This document shows, piece by piece, positions 1 through 6,546 of a stretch of DNA of 32,871 nucleotides (position 1 is the stretch's first letter; each line of letters starts with the position of its first letter). This stretch comes from an uncultured Lachnospiraceae bacterium (GTDB lineage: Bacteria; Bacillota; Clostridia; Lachnospirales; Lachnospiraceae). The stretch is from positions 1-32,871 of the forward strand of contig CANAPP010000036.1 of NCBI GenBank assembly GCA_947363565.1, given 5' to 3'. Both the position numbers and the translations under genes were made by a program. The notes under the pieces were generated by a model, which was not told where the DNA came from, made no database searches, and saw nothing but the letters and a program-made list of their open reading frames with translations.

Positions 1-31
1 GTCAGGAGAGATTCCTGCTGGCTGTTTTTTT
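1..31 (+). terminator. Probable 3' half of an upstream gene's terminator
   Basis: The window opens with a short self-complementary stretch (CAGGA at 3-7, TCCTG at 13-17) followed by a T-run at 25-31. This looks like the distal arm and U-tract of a terminator whose left part lies outside the window. The inference is weak because the arm is cut off by the window edge. Confidence 0.3.
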
Positions 32-43
32 GGAAAATACCAT

Positions 44-55
44 GGGGGGGGGGGG
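44..55. repeat. Homopolymeric G12 tract
   Basis: Twelve consecutive G residues stand in an otherwise AT-rich intergenic region, about 30 bp upstream of the Fur-box-like palindrome and about 50 bp upstream of the candidate promoter of the ABC importer operon. Tracts of this length are prone to slipped-strand mispairing; an assembly or base-calling error is also possible. Confidence 0.9.
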
Positions 56-84
56 TATTATAGATAAAACCGATAAATAGAAAT

Positions 85-103
85 ATTGATTATGATTATC
101 AAT
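85..103 (+). promoter_or_regulatory. Fur box-like operator upstream of ABC importer
   Basis: The 15-mer TGATTATGATTATCA at 87-101 matches the classical 7-1-7 Fur consensus TGATAATnATTATCA at all defined positions but one. The palindrome extends one base pair further on each side pair (ATTGAT at 85-90, ATCAAT at 98-103). It abuts the candidate -35 at 104, a position suited to repression. A second short palindrome, CTTAT-TG-ATAAG, sits at 131-142 near the expected transcription start. Control by a Fur-family regulator (Fur, Zur or PerR) is inferred from sequence only. Confidence 0.65.
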
Positions 104-132
104 TTAACATTTTTATGTTCGTATGATAGACT
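104..132 (+). promoter_or_regulatory. Candidate sigma-A promoter of the ABC importer operon
   Basis: TTAACA (104-109) and TAGACT (127-132) are 17 bp apart, matching the consensus hexamers at 5/6 and 4/6 positions. The resulting leader would be about 120 nt. I see no recognisable riboswitch in it. Confidence 0.4.
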
Positions 133-260
133 TATTGATAAGGAATATATTTTTCATATTGCAGATACAAAAGAAGAACACAGACCGTTGATGCAGTTGT
201 TATGAATATAGCTGCACCGATGGCTGTATTTTTTCGGAGAACATTTCAGGAGAGGATTAT

Positions 261-1334
261 ATGTCAGCGAAAATTTCCAACAATACGAAGAACACTATGG
301 ATAAGGGCCAGCTCCAGAACCTGACCCGTCAGCAGCTTAAGGAACTGGAGGAAAGGAAGAAGACCGGATGGCAGAAGGCGCTTGACTGGATGATCATGCT
401 GTTCCCTTTTGCCTGCGGCATTGCCGCGGTGCTGGAATATTGGATGATCCCCAACGGCGGCCCCAATGCTTCGCCCTATACATATGTCTGGTTTCTGGTG
501 GTGCTTATTGGTGTGTATCTGATCTATTTTGCCTATTCGGTGCTGAAAAAGGTAAAGGGGGACAAAGCTGTCCTGGACATGCTGCGCTACCGGGCGCCGC
601 TGCTTTCCGCGCTGTTTCTCCTGCTTGCGGGATATGATTACCTGACCCTTAAGACCGGGATCCTGACACAGCCCTTTGTGCCCTGCATGAATTCCATTAT
701 CAATATTGCGTGGATTGACCGGGCCTATCTGATCGAATGTACCCTGCATACGCTGAGGCTTTTGTTCCTTGGGTACTTTATCGGCATTGCCCTGGGGCTT
801 GTGACGGGAATCACCTGCGGTTATTCGGAGAGGGTGCGCTACTGGATCAACCCGATCATCAAGTTTTTGGGGCCGATCCCTACCTCGACATGGATACCGA
901 TTGTCATGGTTGTGGCGACTTCGTTATTTAAAGGGGCAGTGTTCATCATCGCGCTTGGATCATGGTTTGCGGTGACTGTGGCTTCCATGACGGGGATCTC
1001 CAATGTGGACAAGGACTTTTTCGATGCGGCAAGGACCCTTGGGGCAAGCTCAAGGCAGCTCGTATTCCGTGTGGCGATCCCCCACGCGATGCCTTCTATC
1101 TTACAGGGCTGCACCCAGGCCATGAGTTCCGCCTGCGTGGCGATCATGATCGCGGAGATGATGGGAGTAAAGGCGGGGCTTGGCTGGTACATGAACTGGG
1201 CAAAATCCTGGGCGGCATATGACAAGATGTTTGCGGCGCTGTTCGTCATCTGTTTTATCTTCACGATTGTGACAAAGGCGCTGGATTTGATCAAACGACG
1301 GGTACTGAGATGGCAGATTGGAGTGGTGAAATAG
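261..1334 (+). CDS. NitT/TauT-type ABC transporter permease
   Basis: Inner-membrane subunit of an ABC importer of the nitrate/sulfonate/taurine (SsuC/TauC, BPD_transp_1) family. At 357 aa it is about 100 residues longer than typical SsuC. The extra N-terminal part has a charged cytoplasmic segment (about 1-38) and three hydrophobic segments (about 40-62, 72-93, 110-130) before the core permease. The EAA loop that docks the ATPase is at about 254-282 (AARTLGAS, then a conserved Pro and Gly). The start follows AGGAGAGG at 249-256. The next gene starts directly after the stop, so the two are translationally coupled. The substrate is not predictable from sequence; the Fur-like box upstream hints at iron- or metal-responsive expression. 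Family assignment is firm. Confidence 0.9.
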   Translation: MSAKISNNTKNTMDKGQLQNLTRQQLKELEERKKTGWQKALDWMIMLFPFACGIAAVLEYWMIPNGGPNASPYTYVWFLVVLIGVYLIYFAYSVLKKVKGDKAVLDMLRYRAPLLSALFLLLAGYDYLTLKTGILTQPFVPCMNSIINIAWIDRAYLIECTLHTLRLLFLGYFIGIALGLVTGITCGYSERVRYWINPIIKFLGPIPTSTWIPIVMVVATSLFKGAVFIIALGSWFAVTVASMTGISNVDKDFFDAARTLGASSRQLVFRVAIPHAMPSILQGCTQAMSSACVAIMIAEMMGVKAGLGWYMNWAKSWAAYDKMFAALFVICFIFTIVTKALDLIKRRVLRWQIGVVK

Positions 1335-2105
1335 ATGGCAGAAAAACAAGTTTCTTTAGTGTTGGATAATGTGTCAAAGAGCTTTGCGAAGGTGGAAAAT
1401 GACGAGGTGACCCACGCCCTTAACGCCATTGACCTGAGGATGGGAAGTGGTGAGTTCGTAAGTCTTGTGGGACCGTCGGGCTGCGGGAAGTCCACGATCC
1501 TGAGACTTGTGGCAGGGCTTATCATGCCTACCACCGGGAAGATCACCGTGGACGGGAAAGAGATTACGGAGCCGTCCCCGGAGCGGGGCATGATGTTCCA
1601 GAAATCCACCCTGTTCCCCTGGCTTACGGTGGAGAAAAATATTGCGTTCAGCCTGATGATGCAGGGAAAGTATAAGGGGAATGAAAAGAAGGTCGCGCAT
1701 ATGCTGGAGGTTATCGGCCTTGAGTCCTTCCGCGACGACTATCCGGGGCAGTTATCAGGCGGTATGGCCCAGCGGGTGGCGCTGATGCGCTCACTCATCA
1801 ATGAGCCGGACATCCTGCTTCTGGATGAGCCGCTCGGTGCGCTAGATGCATTTACCCGTATGAACATGCAGGATGAGATACTCAAGATCTGGCAGGAGAA
1901 GGGGCAGCTTGCCCTGATGGTGACCCATGACGTGGACGAGGCGGTCTATATGGGGACGCGGGTGATCGTTATGGACGCGAATCCCGGCCGGGTGGTGGCG
2001 GATATCAAGATAGAAGAAGGGTATCCGAGAGACCGTTCTTCTGCGGCATTCGTGGAATACCGCAACGAGATACTGAACCGGCTGCATTTCGGCGGCAGAA
2101 GATAG
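1335..2105 (+). CDS. NitT/TauT-type ABC transporter ATP-binding protein
   Basis: Cytoplasmic ATPase energising the importer, of the SsuB/TauB/NrtD family; 256 aa is the usual length. Visible motifs: Walker A GPSGCGKS (46-53), Q-loop in MMFQKSTLFPW (about 86-96), ABC signature LSGGMAQRVALMRS (about 137-150), Walker B ILLLDEP (about 157-163), and the H-loop in MVTHDVDEAV (about 195-204). All catalytic residues are present. The ATG follows the permease stop with no gap, so translation is probably coupled. The binding-protein gene lies 110 bp downstream beyond a terminator-like hairpin. There is no C-terminal substrate-sensing extension. Confidence 0.93.
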   Translation: MAEKQVSLVLDNVSKSFAKVENDEVTHALNAIDLRMGSGEFVSLVGPSGCGKSTILRLVAGLIMPTTGKITVDGKEITEPSPERGMMFQKSTLFPWLTVEKNIAFSLMMQGKYKGNEKKVAHMLEVIGLESFRDDYPGQLSGGMAQRVALMRSLINEPDILLLDEPLGALDAFTRMNMQDEILKIWQEKGQLALMVTHDVDEAVYMGTRVIVMDANPGRVVADIKIEEGYPRDRSSAAFVEYRNEILNRLHFGGRR

Positions 2106-2137
2106 CGGGATGGAAATCCCGGTATGGGCATGTTCCG

Positions 2138-2175
2138 AAAAACCGGAAGGAATCGCTTGTTCCCTGCGGTTTTTA
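2138..2175 (+). terminator. Intercistronic terminator-like hairpin inside the ABC operon
   Basis: AAAAACCG (2138-2145) pairs with CGGTTTTT (2167-2174), with inner pairs GGAA (2149-2152) and TTCC (2160-2163). The distal arm ends in a U-run. A smaller stem-loop, CGGGAT-ggaa-ATCCCG, precedes it at 2106-2121 just after the ATPase stop. Together they could cause partial termination or protect RNA ends, setting different levels for membrane subunits and binding protein. Confidence 0.55.
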
Positions 2176-2185
2176 TGGATATATT
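2157..2185 (+). promoter_or_regulatory. Possible separate promoter for the binding-protein gene
   Basis: TTGTTC (2157-2162) and TATATT (2180-2185) are 17 bp apart. The -10 is good (5/6) and the -35 weak (3/6). It overlaps the hairpin before the binding-protein gene and would allow its expression independently of the upstream genes. Confidence 0.3.
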
Positions 2186-2215
2186 TAAAACGTCACAAGA
2201 GAGGAGAAAAGTGTT

Positions 2216-3442
2216 ATGAAATTTTTAAAGTTCAAACGGCTGGCAGCGGCAGCGCTGGCGGCAACGATGGTTTTCTCACTGGCAGCCTGCGGCACGCCGG
2301 GAGAGCCGGAGAAGAAAGATGAAGAGGGCGCAAAGACAGAAGCGCCGGCAGAGAACGAAGGATCGTCAGAAGCGGCAGACGCAGAGAAACCTGAAGCTGT
2401 CACCGACGAGGACTGGGCGGCGATGCAGAAAGAGCCGGTATTTGGAACAGAGCTTAACTATCTGTTCAACGGCGGCGCCTGTGTATCTGCAAAATATATG
2501 GCAGAGATACAGGGGTATTATAAAGAGTACGGCATCAACGCTACCTACATGGAAGGGGAATCTGTAGTAAATACAGTGGGAACCGGACAGTGCCTGTGGG
2601 GAACTGACCATATCGCTACCATGCTTGTCCCGGTGACAAACGGCGTGAATATGACCTTCGTAGCGGGGGCACATATCGGCTGTAAGTCAATCTTCGTTCC
2701 GGCAGACAGTGATATTAAGACTGTTGAGGATTTAAAGGGCAAGACCATTGCCATCCATGACGGTATCGGAAACTCCGACCAGAATATCACTTACCGTCTC
2801 CTTGATGAGTACGGCATCGACCCGACTAAGGAAGTGGAATATCTTGACATCGCCGACAGCGCGGCTACTGTAGCGGCTATGGAAAACGGAGAGGTTGACG
2901 CGTCCATTTTCTCGGATTATTTTGTACTTGCTAATTATAAGGAAGATATGCGGATGATCTGCTCGATCACTTACAGCCCGGAATTCCAGGATGAGCCTTG
3001 CTGTGTGACAGCTATGAACAACGATTTCATCAAGGAAAATCCGGTACACGCGAAATACGTGGTAAAGGCGATCAAGCGCGCGGGCGAGTTCAGCCGCCTG
3101 AATTCCAAGGAAGCAGTCCAGGCGATGTATGACACCGATAAGATGACCGGTGAGCAGGCAGACCAGCAGGTATTCTGGGACTCCCTCCACTTCGGCCTTT
3201 CCGATGCATTTACCGAGAGAGCGCTCCGTGAGATCGCGGAAGATTATATCCGTCTTGGAATCATCACACAGAAGGATATGACGGCTGACAAGGTGATGGA
3301 GATGGCCTGGAACCCGGTATGCCCGGACGCAGAGATCGAAGGGCTGACCGTAGGCGATCCGGTTGAGGCTGAAAATGCAGGCGTTGAAGTGAAGCAGAAC
3401 GAGAATCCGGCAAAGGATGACAAGTTCGGGCTTTCCCAGTAA
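2216..3442 (+). CDS. ABC transporter substrate-binding lipoprotein (NMT1/SsuA-like)
   Basis: Extracytoplasmic solute receptor for the importer encoded upstream; 408 aa. It has a lipoprotein signal peptide with lipobox LAAC and acylated Cys25, then an acidic, Ala/Glu-rich linker (about 27-65). The binding fold follows, with family hallmarks such as the DLKGKTIAIHDG segment (about 176-187) and AAMENGEVDASIFSDYF (about 221-237). These resemble NMT1/THI5-like (SsuA/TauA) proteins. The ligand cannot be assigned. Several cysteines in the mature domain (for example GGACVS, GCKS, EPCCVTA) are more than usual for this family and may matter for ligand or redox chemistry. The start follows GAGAGGAGAAAAG. 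A terminator follows. Confidence 0.88.
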   Translation: MKFLKFKRLAAAALAATMVFSLAACGTPGEPEKKDEEGAKTEAPAENEGSSEAADAEKPEAVTDEDWAAMQKEPVFGTELNYLFNGGACVSAKYMAEIQGYYKEYGINATYMEGESVVNTVGTGQCLWGTDHIATMLVPVTNGVNMTFVAGAHIGCKSIFVPADSDIKTVEDLKGKTIAIHDGIGNSDQNITYRLLDEYGIDPTKEVEYLDIADSAATVAAMENGEVDASIFSDYFVLANYKEDMRMICSITYSPEFQDEPCCVTAMNNDFIKENPVHAKYVVKAIKRAGEFSRLNSKEAVQAMYDTDKMTGEQADQQVFWDSLHFGLSDAFTERALREIAEDYIRLGIITQKDMTADKVMEMAWNPVCPDAEIEGLTVGDPVEAENAGVEVKQNENPAKDDKFGLSQ

Positions 3443-3483
3443 ACAGGCAGACAGAACAGAACGAATTTACTCTCATCAGGTAA

Positions 3484-3515
3484 GGGTGCAGCTATTTTGG
3501 CTGCGCCCATTTTTG
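3484..3515 (+). terminator. Rho-independent terminator after the ABC importer operon
   Basis: GGGTGCAGC (3484-3492) pairs with GCTGCGCCC (3500-3508), nine base pairs with one G-U. It is followed by ATTTTTGC and ends the importer operon. Confidence 0.85.
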
Positions 3516-3560
3516 CTCTGGGGCGAAAATCTGAAAAAATTTAAAAAATTTCAGAAAAAG

Positions 3561-3592
3561 TGTCACATTTTCACTGCCTGGGTGATTATAAT
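3561..3592 (+). promoter_or_regulatory. Candidate promoter of the anti-sigma/sigma pair
   Basis: A perfect TATAAT lies at 3587-3592, but there is no good sigma-A -35 at 16-18 bp; the upstream sequence is TGTCACATTTTC (3561-3572). ECF operons are often autoregulated, so this may be an ECF-type -35. That is inference. Confidence 0.3.
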
Positions 3593-3682
3593 TATATAGA
3601 GGTACTGGCATGACGGGAATGGCTTCCCTAAGGCATGCCTGTATGGGCCAGGATAACAAGGACGAAAGAAAAGGAGTCAGCG

Positions 3683-4861
3683 GTGAAAAAAGTGATATTG
3701 TCAGACAGCCTTTTTAGGGAGGCTGTAATAAAAGCTTGTGAAAGAGAAAATGAGCTTATCGATAAGATGGCGGAGAAGGAACCGGAGCCTGGATTTTCCG
3801 AGAAGTTCCGGGAGAAGGTTATGAGACTGTGCGAAGATGCAGAGGATATTAAGGAAGCAGAGACAACAGTTCATCCGGCCAGGAAGATTTCCAGGATGAG
3901 CCTGAGGATAAAGATTGTCCTGATCGCCGCGATCATCATGGTCTTCGGCTCTATGACTGTTGTGGGGACAGATCCGATGCATCAGATGACATTTAAGATG
4001 TTTGAGGTCGGCTTCCCGAATCATACGGATATTACGTTCGGGGAAGAAGGCGGATCAACGATAGAGATCAACGAAAGCTCCGGGATCAGGACCTACGATC
4101 CGGCTGATTTCCTGAAGCGGCTTACGTGGGTGCCGAAAGAGTTTGAACTGGATACGGAAAGCGTATACCCGGACATGTGCGTGCTCGATCAGTTTTACGT
4201 ATATATAGATCCGAAAGGGGAGTGGCATCAGATCACCTACACGCAGGCGGCGATTGAGAATTGCGGCGGCACATCCATCACCTCGGACGGAAAACCGGGA
4301 AAAGAGATATCGATATGCGGTGATACGGGTTACTGGTATACGGACGAAAGCGGGTACCGCAATATCGTGATGGAAAAGGACGGGCTGATGTATGTGATCG
4401 GCGGCAATGTGGAGACGGACATACTGGTACGGTGCCTTGCGTCCGCATTTGAGCGGGTGCCGGCAGATGAAGGCGGGATACCGCCCGCAGGGAATGCCGT
4501 GGCGGCCGGTTTCCCGAGGAAATTTAAGTGGCTGCCGGAAAACTATGTCCTGGAAAGTAAAGAAGAATATCCGGAATGGGCGGCTTATGAGTATCGTAAG
4601 GAGGGGACGTTATATGATTATATCAGATACGAGCAGATAAAGATCGACCAGAGCACATGGAAAGTCGCGGAAGACGGAAACCAGATAAGGGAAATACTGG
4701 TGGGCCCGGAACGGGCGTATCTGCGCACGGATGATGAGGGGAATTTTCCCAAGATCATTCTGGCAAAGGACGGCGTAGAGTACCGGGTCAGCGGTGACTG
4801 CGAAGTGGACGAGATGATCCGCTGCCTTGAATCGGCGCTGGACATGACGGAAGAAAACTGA
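3683..4861 (+). CDS. Membrane protein with two DUF4367-like repeats, probable anti-sigma factor
   Basis: About 392 aa from the GTG start. That start is chosen over an ATG at 3635 because AAGGAG (3671-3676) is ideally spaced before it. Layout: a charged cytoplasmic N-domain (about 1-74, with many Glu/Lys), one transmembrane segment (75-95), then an extracytoplasmic part with two homologous repeats, about 147-257 and 280-387. The repeats align by eye: LTWVPKEFELD with FKWLPENYVLE, and KDGLMYVIGG...DILVRCLASAFE with KDGVEYRVSG...DEMIRCLESALD. This resembles DUF4367 sensor domains of clostridial anti-sigma factors. I infer that the N-domain sequesters the sigma factor encoded 20 bp downstream. 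No zinc-binding HxxxCxxC motif is visible, so it is not a classical ZAS-type anti-sigma. The gene precedes its sigma factor, the reverse of the usual order. Confidence 0.7.
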   Translation: MKKVILSDSLFREAVIKACERENELIDKMAEKEPEPGFSEKFREKVMRLCEDAEDIKEAETTVHPARKISRMSLRIKIVLIAAIIMVFGSMTVVGTDPMHQMTFKMFEVGFPNHTDITFGEEGGSTIEINESSGIRTYDPADFLKRLTWVPKEFELDTESVYPDMCVLDQFYVYIDPKGEWHQITYTQAAIENCGGTSITSDGKPGKEISICGDTGYWYTDESGYRNIVMEKDGLMYVIGGNVETDILVRCLASAFERVPADEGGIPPAGNAVAAGFPRKFKWLPENYVLESKEEYPEWAAYEYRKEGTLYDYIRYEQIKIDQSTWKVAEDGNQIREILVGPERAYLRTDDEGNFPKIILAKDGVEYRVSGDCEVDEMIRCLESALDMTEEN

Positions 4862-4881
4862 CAGAAAAAGGGAGACTGGCT

Positions 4882-5535
4882 ATGCTTGCATTTTATTTGA
4901 GTGAATTAGAGACAAAGGATGATAAGGAGAAGTTTGAACAGATATATCTCAGCTATGGAAAGGAGATGTTCGCCATCGCAAACCGGATCCTCCGTGACAG
5001 GGAGAGTGCGGAAGATGCGGTCCAGGACGCATTTGTACGCATTATGCGTAATCTCGACAAGATCCAGGATATTTATTCGAAGAGAACGGCTAACTATATC
5101 CGGGTGATCGTGAAAAACAGGGCGCTTCAGATCTACAAACAGTACAGGAGAAGGGAAGTAACGGTGGAGGATTATCATTTCTTCCTGGAGGTGCCGGACA
5201 GCTTCCAGGATGTGGAGGGGCAGTTTGAGCGAAAGGAGCAGGCAGATATCCTGGCAGGCATGGTCCTTTCGCTGCCGGATAAGTACCGGGAAGTATTGTA
5301 TCTGTACTATTATAATGAGCTTCCTTATGCCCAAATTGCGGGCATCCTGGATACGACGGAAGTAAATGTCCGTCAGATTGCAAGGCGCGCCAGAAAGATT
5401 CTTGAAGAAAGACTTACAAAAGAAAAATCTGAAAAAGCAAAGCTTGAAAAAGAAAAGATCCTGAAAAAGCAGATTTCCGGAAATAAAAATGAATGGGAAG
5501 GGATCTTAAGCACACATAGCCGGCAATTTCTGTAA
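4882..5535 (+). CDS. ECF-type RNA polymerase sigma factor
   Basis: 217 aa sigma-70 family group 4 protein. Region 2 is at about 18-90 (EQIYLSYGKEMFAIANRIL, then AEDAVQDAFVRIMRNL). Region 4 is at about 120-175 (LPDKYREVLYLYYYNEL, then the helix-turn-helix YAQIAGILDTTEVNVRQIARRARK). A Lys/Glu-rich, probably helical tail follows (about 176-205). It is preceded by AAGGGAG and lies 20 bp after the membrane protein proposed as its anti-sigma factor. It should direct polymerase to stress- or envelope-signal promoters; the regulon is unknown. Confidence 0.88.
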   Translation: MLAFYLSELETKDDKEKFEQIYLSYGKEMFAIANRILRDRESAEDAVQDAFVRIMRNLDKIQDIYSKRTANYIRVIVKNRALQIYKQYRRREVTVEDYHFFLEVPDSFQDVEGQFERKEQADILAGMVLSLPDKYREVLYLYYYNELPYAQIAGILDTTEVNVRQIARRARKILEERLTKEKSEKAKLEKEKILKKQISGNKNEWEGILSTHSRQFL

Positions 5536-5564
5536 AATATCTACAAAATATAGTAAATAAGCAG

Positions 5565-5592
5565 TTGACAAACCACATTTACATGATATAAT
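5565..5592 (+). promoter_or_regulatory. Sigma-A promoter of yceD-rpmF
   Basis: A perfect TTGACA (5565-5570), 16 bp spacer and perfect TATAAT (5587-5592) with an extended -10 TGA at 5584-5586. This is a strong constitutive promoter expected for ribosomal-protein expression. Confidence 0.88.
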
Positions 5593-5619
5593 TATCTAGG
5601 TGTGAATAGGGGTGATTGT

Positions 5620-6153
5620 ATGATATTAGACCTATCCGGTGTCTTATCTGAACAGCATACGCCTGTGGGCGATACAGTCTCCTGCTCCATGGAGCGGATC
5701 AAGGTGGGTGGGAAGTTCTATCCCCTCCGCGCCAAAAGTGATGTCCACATTACGGTCAGGCAGGTGGAGGATCACCGTCTCAGGATTACAGGGACATGCA
5801 GACTGACGGTGGATATTCCCTGTGACCGGTGCCTTACGGCGGTTCCGGTGGAGTTCGACCTTGATTTCCAGCGGGAAGTTGAAAGCCCGGCTCCCGGTAC
5901 GGTTTCAGAAGAGACAGATGAATTAGATGAGAGCAATTATATTGACGGATATCATCTTGACGTAGACAGACTACTCTATAATGAGATTTTAGTAGGATGG
6001 CCGATGAAAGTCCTATGCAGTGAATCCTGTAAAGGGATCTGCAGCATATGTGGTCAGAACCTGAACGAGGGTGCCTGCGGCTGCGAAGATATGGGTTTTG
6101 ACCCCAGGATGTCAGTTATCCGCGATGTATTTAAGAATTTTAAGGAGGTGTAA
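5620..6153 (+). CDS. yceD: YceD family protein (DUF177)
   Basis: 177 aa from the ATG at 5620, chosen over the in-frame GTG at 5602 because AGGGGTG lies at a normal distance before it. DUF177 proteins are encoded almost invariably just upstream of rpmF and are linked to 23S rRNA accumulation or 50S assembly. Visible features: an N-terminal beta-rich half, CDRC in the middle (VDIPCDRCLTAV), an acidic linker, and a C-terminal cysteine cluster (CSESCKGICSICGQNLNEG, then CGCED) that looks like a zinc-binding site, as seen in many Firmicutes members. The stop is 3 bp before the rpmF start, and the rpmF ribosome binding site lies inside this gene. Confidence 0.88.
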   Translation: MILDLSGVLSEQHTPVGDTVSCSMERIKVGGKFYPLRAKSDVHITVRQVEDHRLRITGTCRLTVDIPCDRCLTAVPVEFDLDFQREVESPAPGTVSEETDELDESNYIDGYHLDVDRLLYNEILVGWPMKVLCSESCKGICSICGQNLNEGACGCEDMGFDPRMSVIRDVFKNFKEV

Positions 6154-6156
6154 CCT

Positions 6157-6336
6157 ATGTCAATTTGTCCAAAGAACAAATCTTCCAAAGCAAGAAGAGA
6201 TAAGAGGAGAGCAAACTGGAAGATGAGCGCTCCGAATCTTGTGAAGTGCAGCAAGTGCGGCGGATTAATGATGCCTCACAGAGTCTGCAAGGCTTGCGGA
6301 AGCTACAACAAAAGAGAAATTATCCCGCAGGATTAA
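6157..6336 (+). CDS. rpmF: 50S ribosomal protein L32
   Basis: 59 aa, starting MSICPKNKSSKARRDKRR, typical of L32. A C-terminal zinc ribbon is visible (CSKCGG, then CKACGS: CxxC...CxxC), so this is the zinc-binding (C+) form. The start follows TAAGGAGGTG (6141-6150). It is coupled to yceD and ended by a terminator 20 bp after the stop. Confidence 0.97.
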   Translation: MSICPKNKSSKARRDKRRANWKMSAPNLVKCSKCGGLMMPHRVCKACGSYNKREIIPQD

Positions 6337-6355
6337 TTTCAAAAAAGGCAGGTTG

Positions 6356-6395
6356 ACAGAGAACCTTCGGATGAATGAGGGTTCTCTGTTATTTT
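6356..6395 (+). terminator. Rho-independent terminator after rpmF
   Basis: ACAGAGAACC (6356-6365) pairs perfectly with GGTTCTCTGT (6380-6389), followed by TATTTTTAT. It separates rpmF from the chemoreceptor gene. Confidence 0.9.
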
Positions 6396-6421
6396 TATCT
6401 GTTTATTCATACAAAAAGGGA

Positions 6422-6450
6422 TTGAAAAATGGACATTTTTCGATTATAAT
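6422..6450 (+). promoter_or_regulatory. Sigma-A promoter of the chemoreceptor gene
   Basis: TTGAAA (6422-6427), 17 bp spacer, perfect TATAAT (6445-6450). The leader is about 90 nt, and the coding start follows AGAGAGGGG. Confidence 0.75.
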
Positions 6451-6546
6451 AGATAATGAATGAAAAATGCCTAAAAGGGAACGGATGAAGTGAATGCGGA
6501 TTTTATTCCGGGCAGTTCCTGAAAAATAAAAAGAGAGGGGTAAATC

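Noticed and set aside
127-260. Possible riboswitch in the ABC importer leader
   Set aside because: About 120 nt long, but I found no conserved core of TPP, cobalamin, SAM, FMN or Moco type and no terminator or RBS-masking stem.
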